DNA of 64,000 bases, taken from the NCBI RefSeq assembly GCF_964022235.1, contig NZ_CAXHZL010000004.1:124001-188000 (forward strand), given 5' to 3'. Every line of letters starts with the position of its first letter. The first letter of the stretch is position 1. A program made the position numbers and the translations under genes. This document shows, piece after piece, positions 49,195 through 58,615 of the stretch. The stretch is from Limimaricola sp964022235 (GTDB lineage Bacteria > Pseudomonadota > Alphaproteobacteria > Rhodobacterales > Rhodobacteraceae). Below the pieces are notes generated by a model. The model saw only the letters and a list, made by a program, of their open reading frames with translations, had not been told where the DNA came from and made no database searches.

Positions 49195-51282
49195 ATGGCT
49201 GGAGCAGTTCATTTCGAAAGCCGGGGCCGGATCGCGGTCATCACGGTGGATCATGCGCCGGTGAACGCGCTGGGTCGCGACGTGCGGGCCGGTCTGGTCA
49301 CGGCGATCGAGCGGTTCGAGGACGACGCGGCGGAGATCGCGGTGATCCATGGGGCGGGGCGGCTGTTCATCGGCGGGGCCGACATCTCCGAGTTCGGCAA
49401 GCCGCCGATGGAGCCGTCGCTGCCCGACGTGGTGAACCGCATCGAGGCCTGCACCAAGCCGGTCGTCGCCGCGATCCACGGGGCCGCCTTGGGTGGCGGG
49501 CTGGAGATCGCGCTTGGCGCGCATTACCGCGTGGCCGTGCCCGGCGCGCAACTCGGCCTGCCCGAGACCAAGCTCGGTGTGATCCCCGGCGCTGGCGGCA
49601 CGCAGCGCACGCCGCGTCTCGTGGGGGCCGAGGCCGCCATCGAGATGGCGACCACCGGCACGCCGGTCCCTGCGGCCAAGGCCGTCGAGATGGGCCTCGT
49701 GGACCGTCTGGGCGAGGGCGAGGCGCTCGACGCCGGCTTGGCCTATGCCGAGGAGTTGCTGTCGCAGGGCGCTGGACCGCGCCCGGTGCGCGACATGGCC
49801 GCGCCTGCGCATGACGCCGAGATGTTCGACGGCCGCCGCACTGCCCTGAGGAAGAAGCTGCGCGGCGAGGTGGCTCCGCTGGCCGCGCTTGACGCCATCG
49901 AAGCTTCGACCAAGCTGGGCTTCGACGAGGGCCTCGCCGAGGAGCGCCGCCAATTCATGAAGATGATGGAGACGCCGCAGCGCGCGGGCCTGATCCACGC
50001 CTTCTTCATCGAGCGCAAGGTCGCCAAGCTGCCCGAGATCGAGGGCGTCAGCCCCCGCGACGCCTCGGCCATCGGCGTGATCGGCGGCGGCACCATGGGG
50101 GCGGGCATCGCCACCGCGGCCTTGCTGCGCGGCCTGACCGTGACGCTGGTCGAGCGCGACGAGGAGGCCGCGAACCGCGCCCGGGCCACCATCGAAAAGA
50201 ACCTCGCAGCCGCCGTGAAGCGCGGCAAGCTGAAAGAGGCCAAGCGCGACGCGATCCTGTCGGACGCGCTCGCTTGCGTCACCGGCTACGACGCGCTGGG
50301 GCAGGCCGACGTGATCATCGAGGCCGTGTTCGAGAGCATGGACGTCAAGAAGGACGTATTCCGCGAACTCGACCGGGTCGCGAAGCCCGGCGCGGTGCTG
50401 GCGACCAACACCTCCTATCTCGACATCAACGAGATCGCGCAGGCGACCTCGCGTCCCGGTGACGTGATTGGCCTGCACTTCTTCTCGCCCGCCCATGTGA
50501 TGAAGCTTCTGGAGGTCGTGGTCGCCGATAAGACCGCCCCCGAGGTCACCGCCACCGCCTTCGCGCTCGGCAGGACGCTCGGCAAGGTTTCGGTCCGTGC
50601 CGGCGTCTGCGACGGCTTCATCGGCAACCGCATCCTGTCGCATTACCGTGCAGCTGCCGATCACATGATCCTCGACGGGGCCAGCCCCTACCAGATCGAC
50701 AAGGCGCTGCGCGACTTCGGTTTCCCGATGGGTCCCTATCAGGTGGGCGATCTCGCAGGCCTCGACATCGGCTACATGACCCGCCAGCGCAAAGCTTCTC
50801 AGCGCCACGAGAAGGACCGCTACCCGGGCTGGGCCGATACGCTCTACGAGATGGGGCGGCTGGGCCAGAAGACCGGGCGCGGCTATTACATCTACGACGA
50901 GGAGAGCCCGCGCGGCCGCCCCGATCCGGAGGTAGATGAGATCATCGCCGCCGAGCGCGAGAAGCAGGGCGTCAGCCCGCGCGAGTTCACCGACGAAGAG
51001 ATCGTCGCGCGCTACATGGCCGCCATGGTCAACGAGAGCGCGCGCGTGGTCGAGGAGGGCATCGCCAAGCGACCGCTCGATGTCGATGTGACGCTGCTCT
51101 ATGGCTACGGCTTCCCGCGCCATCGCGGCGGGCCGATGCACTACGCCGACATGGAAGGCCCGGCCGCGATCCGTGACCGGATCAAGCAATACGCCGCCCA
51201 AGACGATCATTTCTGGCAGGTCGCGCCGCTGCTCGACCGCCTAGCCGACCAAAATTCCACATTCGCCAGCCTGAACGGCTGA
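49195..51282 (+). CDS. Bifunctional enoyl-CoA hydratase/3-hydroxyacyl-CoA dehydrogenase (FadJ/PimF-like)
   Basis: A 695-aa multifunctional beta-oxidation enzyme. N-terminal crotonase domain (about 1-190, LFIGGADISEFGKPP and AAIHGAALGGGLEIAL), then an NAD-binding domain (GVIGGGTMGAGIATAAL near residue 297; FESMDVKKDVFRELDR), and C-terminal 3HCDH helices (YQVGDLAGLDIGYMTRQRK, then FPRHRGGPM near the end). The same fold is found in FadB, FadJ and PimF; the operon suggests PimF. ATG 49195 has a GGGAGGACC ribosome-binding site. Operator candidate at 49115-49129. It is followed after 14 bases by the thiolase gene. Confidence 0.9.
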   Translation: MAGAVHFESRGRIAVITVDHAPVNALGRDVRAGLVTAIERFEDDAAEIAVIHGAGRLFIGGADISEFGKPPMEPSLPDVVNRIEACTKPVVAAIHGAALGGGLEIALGAHYRVAVPGAQLGLPETKLGVIPGAGGTQRTPRLVGAEAAIEMATTGTPVPAAKAVEMGLVDRLGEGEALDAGLAYAEELLSQGAGPRPVRDMAAPAHDAEMFDGRRTALRKKLRGEVAPLAALDAIEASTKLGFDEGLAEERRQFMKMMETPQRAGLIHAFFIERKVAKLPEIEGVSPRDASAIGVIGGGTMGAGIATAALLRGLTVTLVERDEEAANRARATIEKNLAAAVKRGKLKEAKRDAILSDALACVTGYDALGQADVIIEAVFESMDVKKDVFRELDRVAKPGAVLATNTSYLDINEIAQATSRPGDVIGLHFFSPAHVMKLLEVVVADKTAPEVTATAFALGRTLGKVSVRAGVCDGFIGNRILSHYRAAADHMILDGASPYQIDKALRDFGFPMGPYQVGDLAGLDIGYMTRQRKASQRHEKDRYPGWADTLYEMGRLGQKTGRGYYIYDEESPRGRPDPEVDEIIAAEREKQGVSPREFTDEEIVARYMAAMVNESARVVEEGIAKRPLDVDVTLLYGYGFPRHRGGPMHYADMEGPAAIRDRIKQYAAQDDHFWQVAPLLDRLADQNSTFASLNG

Positions 51283-51296
51283 GAGGGAGAGACGAC

Positions 51297-52472
51297 ATGA
51301 CCGACGCCGTCATCGTATCCACCGCCCGCACGCCGATCGGCAAGGCCGCCCGCGGCGCGTTCAACATCACCCACGGGGCCGACATGGCAGGCCACGCCGC
51401 CCGCCATGCGGTCGAGCGCGCCGGCATCGATCCGGCGCTGATCGAGGATGCGATCTTTGGCTGCGGGTACCCGGAGTATGTCACAGGCGGCAACATCGCC
51501 CGTCAGGCGGTGATCCGTGCGGGCCTGCCCGTCTCCATCGCCGCGACCACGGTGAACCGCTTCTGCGCCTCGGGCCTGCAAGCCATTGCCATGGGCGGTC
51601 ACATGATCAGCCAGGAGGGCGCGAAGGCTGTCCTCGTCGGCGGCGTGGAAAGCATCTCGATGGTGCAGCCGCCCGCGCGTCATTCGCGCAATGCCTGGAT
51701 CGAAGCGCACAAGCCCGAGCTCTATCAGGCGATGATCGAGACCGCCGATACGGTGGCCAAGCGCTACGGCATCTCCCGCGAGGCGCAGGACGAGCTGTCG
51801 CTGCAAAGCCAGATGCGCACCGCCGAGGCGCAGAAGGCCGGGCGCTATGATGCCGAGATCGCGCCGATGGAGGTGACCAAGGCCGTCAAGGACAAGGAAA
51901 GCGGCGAGGTCTCCCACGTCACCGAGACCATCTCGATGGACGAATGCAACCGCCCCTCGACCGATCTCGCGGGGCTGCAGAAGCTGAACCCGGTGCGCGG
52001 CGAGGGCAACTTCATCACCGCCGGCAACGCGAGCCAGCTTTCGGACGGCGCCGCCGCATTGGTGATGATGGACCGCAAGGAGGCCGAAAAGCTTGGCCTC
52101 GACATTCTCGGCGCGTTCCGCGGCTTTGCCGTCGCGGGCTGCGAGCCCGACGAGATGGGCATCGGCCCGGTCTTTGCCGTGCCGCGCCTGCTCGAGCGTC
52201 AGGGCCTCACCGTCGACGACATCGACCTGTGGGAGCTCAACGAGGCCTTCGCCTCCCAGGCACTCTACTGCCGCGACAAGCTCGGCATCGACAACGACAA
52301 GCTCAACGTCTCGGGCGGCTCGATCTCGATCGGGCATCCCTTTGGGATGACCGGCGCGCGGATGACCGGCCACCTGATGATCGAGGGCCGCCGTCGCGGC
52401 GCCAAGCTCGGCGTCGTCACCATGTGCATCGGCGGCGGGCAGGGTGCTGCCGGCCTGTTCGAGATCTACTGA
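51297..52472 (+). CDS. Acetyl-CoA acyltransferase (thiolase)
   Basis: A 391-aa thiolase II family enzyme cleaving 3-oxoacyl-CoA with CoA. Nucleophile Cys90 in TTVNRFCASGLQAI, ELNEAFASQAL, the GHPFGMTGAR His motif and the second Cys in TMCIGGGQGAA. All catalytic residues are present. In this operon it would shorten a dicarboxylyl- or acyl-CoA (PimB-like); also called acetyl-CoA acetyltransferase. Ribosome-binding site GAGGGAGAG before ATG 51297. Confidence 0.95.
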   Translation: MTDAVIVSTARTPIGKAARGAFNITHGADMAGHAARHAVERAGIDPALIEDAIFGCGYPEYVTGGNIARQAVIRAGLPVSIAATTVNRFCASGLQAIAMGGHMISQEGAKAVLVGGVESISMVQPPARHSRNAWIEAHKPELYQAMIETADTVAKRYGISREAQDELSLQSQMRTAEAQKAGRYDAEIAPMEVTKAVKDKESGEVSHVTETISMDECNRPSTDLAGLQKLNPVRGEGNFITAGNASQLSDGAAALVMMDRKEAEKLGLDILGAFRGFAVAGCEPDEMGIGPVFAVPRLLERQGLTVDDIDLWELNEAFASQALYCRDKLGIDNDKLNVSGGSISIGHPFGMTGARMTGHLMIEGRRRGAKLGVVTMCIGGGQGAAGLFEIY

Positions 52473-52486
52473 GGGAGGCCCCGGAA

Positions 52487-53683
52487 ATGGACCTGAACTT
52501 CACCGACGACCAGAAGGCCTTTCGCGCCGAAGTGCGCGGCTTTCTCGAAGCCAAGCTGCCCGAGCGCCTCTCCGAGAAGGGGCGTCTGGGCCAACGGCTA
52601 ACCAAGGCCGATTACGAGGAGTGGCATGCCATCCTCAACGAGAAGGGCTGGCTTGCAGGCAACTGGCCCAAGGAACACGGCGGTGCGGGCTGGAACGCGG
52701 TCGAGCGGCACATCTTCGAGGAGGAGACCACCGCCGCGAACGCCCCGCGCATCGTGCCCTTCGGCCTCGCCATGCTCGGGCCGGTGCTGCAGAAGTTCGG
52801 CTCCGCCGAGCAGCAACAATACTGGTTGCCGCGCATCCTGAACGGTGACGACTGGTGGTGTCAGGGCTACTCCGAGCCGGGGGCGGGCTCCGACCTTGCC
52901 TCGGTCAAGACGACCGCCGAGCGCGACGGCGACCACTACGTGGTGAACGGGCAGAAGACCTGGACCACGCTGGGCCAATACGCGAACATGATCTTCTGCC
53001 TCGTGCGCACCTCGAAAGAGGGCAAGCCGCAGGAGGGGATCTCCTTCCTGCTCGTCGACATGGACGACCCGGGCATCACCGTACGCCCGATCGTTCTGAT
53101 CGACGGAGAGCCGGAGGTGAACGAGGTCTTCTTCGACAACGTCCGCGTACCCGCCACGAACCTCGTGGGCGAGGAGAACAAGGGCTGGACCTACGCCAAG
53201 TACCTGCTGACGCATGAGCGCACCAACATCGCCGGTGTCGGCTTTGCCAATGCCGGTCTGGCGAACCTCAAGCGGATCGCGAAGCTGGAGCAGAGCCAAG
53301 GCCGCCCGCTGATCGAGGACCCGCTGTTTGCCGCGAAGATCGCCGAGGTCGAGATCGCGCTCATGGCGATGGCCACGACCAATTTGCGGGTGGTCTCGGC
53401 CGCCGCCGCCGGTCAGGCACCGGGGGCCGAAAGCTCGATGCTCAAGGTCAAGGGCACGGTGATCCGTCAGGAAATCAACGCCCTGACCAAAGCCGCCGTC
53501 GGTCCCTATGCCATGCCCTTCGTGTCGGAGGCGCTCGAGGCGGGCACCAATGAGGGGCCGGTGGGCCCGGCCTATGCGATGGCCGCGACGCCGCAATACC
53601 TGAACAACCGCAAGCTCTCGATCTACGGCGGATCGAACGAGGTGCAGAAGACGATCATCGCCAAGGCGATCCTGGAACTCTGA
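52487..53683 (+). CDS. Acyl-CoA dehydrogenase, PimC-like large subunit
   Basis: A 398-aa acyl-CoA dehydrogenase: DDWWCQGYSEPGAGSDLASV, GQKTWTTLGQYANM and the C-terminal IYGGSNEVQKTIIAKAIL. Together with the next gene it matches the pimC/pimD pair described for pimelate degradation in Rhodopseudomonas palustris, in which two dissimilar dehydrogenase subunits act as one enzyme. ATG 52487 is preceded by GGGAGGC; the open frame upstream is the shadow of the thiolase gene. The next gene starts ten bases later. Confidence 0.88.
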   Translation: MDLNFTDDQKAFRAEVRGFLEAKLPERLSEKGRLGQRLTKADYEEWHAILNEKGWLAGNWPKEHGGAGWNAVERHIFEEETTAANAPRIVPFGLAMLGPVLQKFGSAEQQQYWLPRILNGDDWWCQGYSEPGAGSDLASVKTTAERDGDHYVVNGQKTWTTLGQYANMIFCLVRTSKEGKPQEGISFLLVDMDDPGITVRPIVLIDGEPEVNEVFFDNVRVPATNLVGEENKGWTYAKYLLTHERTNIAGVGFANAGLANLKRIAKLEQSQGRPLIEDPLFAAKIAEVEIALMAMATTNLRVVSAAAAGQAPGAESSMLKVKGTVIRQEINALTKAAVGPYAMPFVSEALEAGTNEGPVGPAYAMAATPQYLNNRKLSIYGGSNEVQKTIIAKAILEL

Positions 53684-53693
53684 GGAGCGGGCC

Positions 53694-54821
53694 ATGAACT
53701 TCCAACTGACCGAAGAACGGCAGATGCTGCAGGACGGGCTGCGCCGCTATCTCGCGGACGCCGTCACCCCCGAGGCGCTGAAAGCCGCCGAAGAGGGCGA
53801 GGGCTTCTCGCCCGAGATCTGGGCCGGGCTGTCCGAGATGGGCGTCGCGGGCGCGCTGTTCACCGAAGATCAGGGCGGCTTCGGCGGCATGGGCTTCGAC
53901 CTGATGACCGTGTTCGAGGAATTGGGCCGCGCCGGCACATCCGAGCCGATGCTCGAAGTGCTTCTGGCGGGCGGGCTGATCGCCGAGCTGGGCGACGAGA
54001 CGCAACAAGGCCTCGTCGAGCAGGCGGTCGAGGGCGCGGTGCAGCTTGCCCTCGCGCATGCCGAGCCGAACAGCCGTTATGACATCGAGCGGGTCGAGAC
54101 CCGGGCCGAGCGCGCGGGCGACAACTGGACCCTCACGGGGCGCAAGTCCGTCGTCGTCAACGGCGCGCAGGCCGATCACATCGTCGTCTCTGCCCGCACC
54201 TCGGGCGAGGCGCGCGACCGCGACGGAATCAGCCTCTTCGTGCTGCCCAAGGGCACGGCGGGCGTCGAGATCCGCGACTACCCGCTGGCGCAGGGCGGCC
54301 ACGCCGCCGAGCTGGTGCTCGAGGGGGTGACGCTACCCGAGAGCGCGCTTCTGGGGGCCGAAGGGCAGGCCATCGATGCGCTCGAGACCGCGCACGCCCG
54401 CGCCACCGCCGCTCTTTGCGCCGACGGTCTGGGGGCGATGGAGACCGCGCGCCGCCTCACCGGCGATTACCTCAAGACGCGCAAGCAGTTCGGCCAGCCG
54501 ATCGGCAAGTTTCAGGCGCTACAGCACCGCATGGCCGAGCTGCTGATCGAGATCGAGCAGGCGCGCTCGGCCGTGATCAACCTGTGCGGCCATCTCGAGG
54601 CCGACCGCGCCACGCGCGAAATCCATGTCTCCGCGACCAAGCACCTCGTGGGCAGGGTCGCACGGCTGGTGGCCGAGGAAGCGATCCAGCTGCATGGCGG
54701 CATCGGCATGACCGAGGAATACGAGCTGGGCCGCTTCGCGCGCCGCCTGTCGATGCTCGACCACCGGTTCGGCGACAGCACCTTCCACTTGGGCCGCTTC
54801 GTCCGGCTCCGGGCCGCCTGA
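53694..54821 (+). CDS. Acyl-CoA dehydrogenase, PimD-like small subunit
   Basis: A 375-aa acyl-CoA dehydrogenase with LTEERQMLQDGLRRYLAD at the start, ALAHAEPNSRYD where classical enzymes have the FAD-stacking motif, and ETARRLTGDYLKTRKQFGQP, AIQLHGGIGMTEEYELGRFA. The divergent sequence and absence of the usual ALTEP-type motif fit the partner-subunit role of PimD. It follows the large subunit by ten bases and is followed by the thioesterase gene after one base. Confidence 0.86.
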   Translation: MNFQLTEERQMLQDGLRRYLADAVTPEALKAAEEGEGFSPEIWAGLSEMGVAGALFTEDQGGFGGMGFDLMTVFEELGRAGTSEPMLEVLLAGGLIAELGDETQQGLVEQAVEGAVQLALAHAEPNSRYDIERVETRAERAGDNWTLTGRKSVVVNGAQADHIVVSARTSGEARDRDGISLFVLPKGTAGVEIRDYPLAQGGHAAELVLEGVTLPESALLGAEGQAIDALETAHARATAALCADGLGAMETARRLTGDYLKTRKQFGQPIGKFQALQHRMAELLIEIEQARSAVINLCGHLEADRATREIHVSATKHLVGRVARLVAEEAIQLHGGIGMTEEYELGRFARRLSMLDHRFGDSTFHLGRFVRLRAA

Positions 54822-54822
54822 G

Positions 54823-55251
54823 ATGACCGGGGAGGGGATCATCGAGGGTGAGACCGGGGCGCAGCGTCTTTTGGGCTACACGCTCGACGTGGGCCGGGGC
54901 GACGGGCGCGCGCGCTGCTACCTCACGGTGGGGCCCAAGCACACCAACCGGCACGACATGTTGCACGGCGGTATCGTCGCGACGATCCTCGACAACGCGA
55001 TGGGCGCCACCGGCAGTTTGACGCGCGACCCTAGCGGGCGGCACCCGTTCCTGACGATCTCGCTCAACACCCAGTATCTCGCCCCCGCGCGGGAAGGCGA
55101 GGCGCTGGTGGCGGTGGGGCGGATCACCGGCGGCGGCCGCAAGCTCGTGTTCATCGAGGGCGAGCTGCGCGGTCCGGACGATCGCCTCATCGCCACGGCG
55201 ACCGGCGTGTTCAAGCCGGTGGCGCAGACCCGGCGGGAGGAGACGACATGA
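54823..55251 (+). CDS. PaaI family (hotdog) thioesterase
   Basis: A 142-aa hotdog protein with the PaaI motif HTNRHDMLHGGIVATILDNA (Gly-Gly and Asp active-site region) and FLTISLNTQYLAPAREGEAL. It probably frees CoA from dead-end acyl-CoAs of the pathway. It starts one base after pimD-like and overlaps the next hydratase gene by four bases. Confidence 0.9.
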   Translation: MTGEGIIEGETGAQRLLGYTLDVGRGDGRARCYLTVGPKHTNRHDMLHGGIVATILDNAMGATGSLTRDPSGRHPFLTISLNTQYLAPAREGEALVAVGRITGGGRKLVFIEGELRGPDDRLIATATGVFKPVAQTRREETT

Positions 55252-56042
55252 GCCTAGCGCGGATCGACGATCACGGCGACCGGCTGGTGGTGTGGAACCT
55301 CAACGCCACGCGGCGCGGCGCGCTGACCCCGGAGTATTACGCGGCGCTGCACGAGGCCATCGTGAGCGCCGCCTACAACCCGCGCATCGTTGCGGTTATC
55401 CTCGCCTCCGAAGGCGGATTCTTCTGCGCGGGCGGCGATCTGTCGGTGCTGGCAACGCGGGCGGCGCAGACCGAGGCGCAGCGGCGCAACAACATCGACA
55501 AGCTGCACGATCTTGTGCGCGCCGTCACCGGCTGTCCCAAGCCGGTGATCGCCGCGGTCGAAGGCGGAGCGGCAGGGGCCGGGATGTCGCTGGCGCTGGC
55601 CTGCGATTTCACCGTGGCCTCCGACACCGCGCGCTTCACCGCCGCTTACGTCAAGGCCGGGCTGGTCCCGGACGCGGGCCTCACGCATTTTCTCACCGGC
55701 CTGCTGCCGCGCGCCATGGCCTCGCGGATGCTGCTTCTGGGCGAGCCTGTGGCGGCGGACCGCCTGCACGCGCTCGGCGCTTTGTCGGAACTTGCCCCCG
55801 AAGGTGGGGCCTTCGACGCGGCGATGGCGCTGGCCGACCGGCTGGCGCAGGGGCCGTCGGCGACCCAAGGCGAGATCAAGGCGCTGATCAACAGCGCGGC
55901 AAGCGGCGACCTCTTTGCCCAGCTCGACGCCGAGCGCGACGCGATGGCGCGGGCGCAAGGCTCGCCCGAGGCGGCCGAGGGCATCAACGCCTTTCTCGAA
56001 AAACGCGCGCCCGACTTTGCCAAGCTGAGGAGCGACGCATGA
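55248..56042 (+). CDS. Enoyl-CoA hydratase/isomerase family protein
   Basis: A 264-aa crotonase-fold protein: FFCAGGDLSVLATR (oxyanion hole 1), KPVIAAVEGGAAGAGMSLAL (second), and the C-terminal helix. In classical hydratases two Glu residues act; here the region around VKAGLVPDAGLTHFL carries Asp in place of the second Glu, which is frequent in the CoA-isomerase and hydrolase branches. So it may be an isomerase or ring-opening hydrolase rather than a simple hydratase. It overlaps neighbours by four bases on both sides. Confidence 0.87.
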   Translation: MSLARIDDHGDRLVVWNLNATRRGALTPEYYAALHEAIVSAAYNPRIVAVILASEGGFFCAGGDLSVLATRAAQTEAQRRNNIDKLHDLVRAVTGCPKPVIAAVEGGAAGAGMSLALACDFTVASDTARFTAAYVKAGLVPDAGLTHFLTGLLPRAMASRMLLLGEPVAADRLHALGALSELAPEGGAFDAAMALADRLAQGPSATQGEIKALINSAASGDLFAQLDAERDAMARAQGSPEAAEGINAFLEKRAPDFAKLRSDA

Positions 56043-57055
56043 CCGACCCGGCCTTCGACACCGCCGTCACCCGCGCCTACGGCACGCGGCTGCCCATCGT
56101 CGCGGGTGGCCTGATGTGGCTGTCGGATGCGGCCTATGTCTCGGCCTGCGCGCGGGCCGGGATCATCGGTTTTCTCACGGCAGCGAGCTTTCCCGAGCCG
56201 GAGGCGCTTCGTGCCGAGATCCGCAAGACGCGAAAGATGGCCAACGGTGGCGCTTTCGGCGTCAACGTCTCGATGCTGCCCAAGCTGGTGCCGGGCGAGC
56301 GCACCGAAGAGATTTTCGCGCTCATTGCCGATGAGGGCGTACGTTTTGTCGAGACCTCGGGGCGCAACCCCGAGCCTTGGCTGCCAATGCTCAAGGACGC
56401 GGGCATCACCGTGCTGCACAAGGTGCCCTCGGTGCGCTTTGCCGAGAAGGCGCAGTCGGTCGGCGTCGACATGGTGTCGATCGTCGGCGCCGAATGCGGC
56501 GGCCATCCCGGCCTCGACCTCGTGGGCAGTTTCGTCAACCTTGCGCTCGCGGAGCGTCGGCTGAAGATTCCGTTCCTGATCGGCGGCGGCGTCGGCCATG
56601 GCGGGCAGATCGTGGCGGCGCTCGCGGGCGGGGCCTCGGGCGTCGTCGTCGGCACGCGGTTCCTCGTGGCCGAGGAAATCACCGCGCATCCCGACTACAA
56701 ACGCGCGCTTGCGGGGGCACGCGAAACCGACACGATGCTCAGCATGTCGAGCGTGCGCAACACGATCCGCACGCTGAAGAACGAGACCTCGCAGACCGTG
56801 GCGCGGCTTGAGGCCGAGAACCCCGAGATTGGGATCGAAGCGCTGCTGCCGCATGTCTCGGGCAAGATCGGACGCCGCGCCTACGAGACCGGCGACGTGT
56901 CGCGCGGCATGTTGTCGGCGGGGCAAGCGCTTGGGCTGACGGGCGATATCGCGCCGCTGGCCGAGATCGTCAGCGGGCTGGAGGACGAAGCGCTGGTGGC
57001 GCTGGCGCGGCTGCGCCCGGCGCATCAGCGGATTGAGGAGGGAATGGCGGTATGA
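56039..57055 (+). CDS. Nitronate monooxygenase (NMO/FabK-like) flavoprotein
   Basis: A 338-aa FMN-binding TIM barrel of the 2-nitropropane dioxygenase family: LPIVAGGLMWLSDAAYVSAC, GAFGVNVSML, GAECGGHPG at the phosphate/active-site His region, and IPFLIGGGVGHGGQIVAALA, GVVVGTRFLVAEEI. It could oxidise nitronates or, like FabK and related enzymes, act as a flavin reductase on an enoyl-type substrate. Within a CoA-ester operon the latter is attractive, but nothing in the sequence proves it. ATG 56039 overlaps the hydratase gene by four bases, and the stop overlaps the CoA ligase by four bases. Confidence 0.87.
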   Translation: MTDPAFDTAVTRAYGTRLPIVAGGLMWLSDAAYVSACARAGIIGFLTAASFPEPEALRAEIRKTRKMANGGAFGVNVSMLPKLVPGERTEEIFALIADEGVRFVETSGRNPEPWLPMLKDAGITVLHKVPSVRFAEKAQSVGVDMVSIVGAECGGHPGLDLVGSFVNLALAERRLKIPFLIGGGVGHGGQIVAALAGGASGVVVGTRFLVAEEITAHPDYKRALAGARETDTMLSMSSVRNTIRTLKNETSQTVARLEAENPEIGIEALLPHVSGKIGRRAYETGDVSRGMLSAGQALGLTGDIAPLAEIVSGLEDEALVALARLRPAHQRIEEGMAV

Positions 57056-58614
57056 CAAGCGCGCAAACACGCGACACGCAGGGCGCCGAAGGGACGACAC
57101 GGCGCATCCACGAGCTGATCGCGCGGCAGGCAAGCGCGCGCGCCGATGCGCCGGGGTTGATCGACGGCGACGGGCGCGTGCTGAGCCATGCCAAAAATCA
57201 CGCCGCGATCGAGGAGATGGCCGGATTGCTGCGCGACCGGGGCGTCGCGGGCGGCGACCGGGTGTTGATCGTGGCCGAGAACTGCGCCGCGACGGCGCTT
57301 GCGATCTTCGCGGCCTCGAAGCTCGATGCCATCGCCGTGCCGGTCAACGCGCGGATGACCGGGCCGGAGCTTGCGCGCATCGTGGCCCATGCCGAGCCGC
57401 GTGCGATCCTGTTCACCTGCCATGTGTCGCCGGAGGCGCGCGCGCATGCCGAGGCGGCGGGCGCGGTCGAGGTCGAGACCGCAACGGCCACCATTGCCGT
57501 CGCCACTGGCCCCGCAGGCACGCCAGAGACCGTGGACGCCGGGCCGGAGCAGGTCGCGGTGATCCTTTACACAACCGGCACCACGGGCGACCCAAAGGGC
57601 GTGATGCTGACCCATGCCAACCTTCTGTTTGCGGGCGCGTCGAGCGCCAAGATGCGCGGCATGGTGCCCGAGGACCGGATCTACGGCGCCCTGCCGCTGA
57701 CCCATGTCTTCGGCCTGGCCTCGATGCTGATGGCGGGGGCCTCCTGCGGCGCTTGCGTCCAGCTCGAGACCCGCTTTGCCCCCGACCGGCTGCTGGCCGC
57801 CCTCAAGGACGGAGCGACCGTGCTGCCTGCGGTGCCGCAGATGCACGCGCTCTTGATGAAGCACACCGCCTCGCTGGGCCTCGAACGGCTGGAGGGCGCG
57901 AAGCTGCGCTATGTTTCCTCCGGGGCGGCCCCGCTCGATCCGGCGTGGAAGCGCAAGGCCGAGGCGTTTTACGGCCTGCCGTTGCAGAACGGCTATGGCA
58001 TGACCGAAAGCACGGCGGGCGTCAGCGGCACCCGCAACGCCATCGGCAACCCCGACATTTCGGTCGGCCCGGCGCTGCCCGGTCTCGAGATCCGCATAGA
58101 CCCCGCTGCGAGCGACGCCGAAGGCGTGGGCGAAATCCACACGCGGGGACCCCATGTTATGAAGGGGTATTACCGCAACCCCGAGGCCACCGCGCAGGTG
58201 ATCGACGCCGACGGCTGGCTCAGGACCGGCGATCTGGGACGGATCGACGCCGAAAGCCGCTTGCACGTGGTGGGCCGCTGCAAGGAGCTGATCATCCGCT
58301 CGGGCTTCAACGTCTATCCGCCCGAGGTCGAGGCGGCGTTGAACGACCACCCCTGCGTGGTGCAATCCGCCGTCATCGGCCGCACGCGCGGTGGCAACGA
58401 AGAGGTGCTCGCCTTCGTGCAATGCACCGACCCGGCACCGGAGCCTGCGATGCTGAAAGCCCATGTCTCGGAGCGGCTTTCGAGCTACAAGCGGCCATCG
58501 AAGATTTTGATCGTGGACCGGCTGCCCGCTGCGGCAACCGGCAAGATCCTGAAACACAAGCTGCTGGGCACATTCGCCGATCGCCTGGCCGCACTCGACG
58601 CGGAGGAGAAATGA
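57052..58614 (+). CDS. Acyl-CoA synthetase (AMP-forming), dicarboxylate/fatty-acid type
   Basis: A 520-aa AMP-binding CoA ligase: VILYTTGTTGDPKGVMLTHA, GYGMTESTAGVSGTRNA, TGDLGRIDAE, and the catalytic Lys region PAAATGKILKH at the C-terminus. It activates the acid substrate of the operon. By context it could be PimA-like (pimelate or another dicarboxylate), but substrate cannot be read from the motifs alone. The start overlaps the NMO gene; gcdH follows after one base. Confidence 0.9.
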   Translation: MTSAQTRDTQGAEGTTRRIHELIARQASARADAPGLIDGDGRVLSHAKNHAAIEEMAGLLRDRGVAGGDRVLIVAENCAATALAIFAASKLDAIAVPVNARMTGPELARIVAHAEPRAILFTCHVSPEARAHAEAAGAVEVETATATIAVATGPAGTPETVDAGPEQVAVILYTTGTTGDPKGVMLTHANLLFAGASSAKMRGMVPEDRIYGALPLTHVFGLASMLMAGASCGACVQLETRFAPDRLLAALKDGATVLPAVPQMHALLMKHTASLGLERLEGAKLRYVSSGAAPLDPAWKRKAEAFYGLPLQNGYGMTESTAGVSGTRNAIGNPDISVGPALPGLEIRIDPAASDAEGVGEIHTRGPHVMKGYYRNPEATAQVIDADGWLRTGDLGRIDAESRLHVVGRCKELIIRSGFNVYPPEVEAALNDHPCVVQSAVIGRTRGGNEEVLAFVQCTDPAPEPAMLKAHVSERLSSYKRPSKILIVDRLPAAATGKILKHKLLGTFADRLAALDAEEK

Positions 58615-58615
58615 T

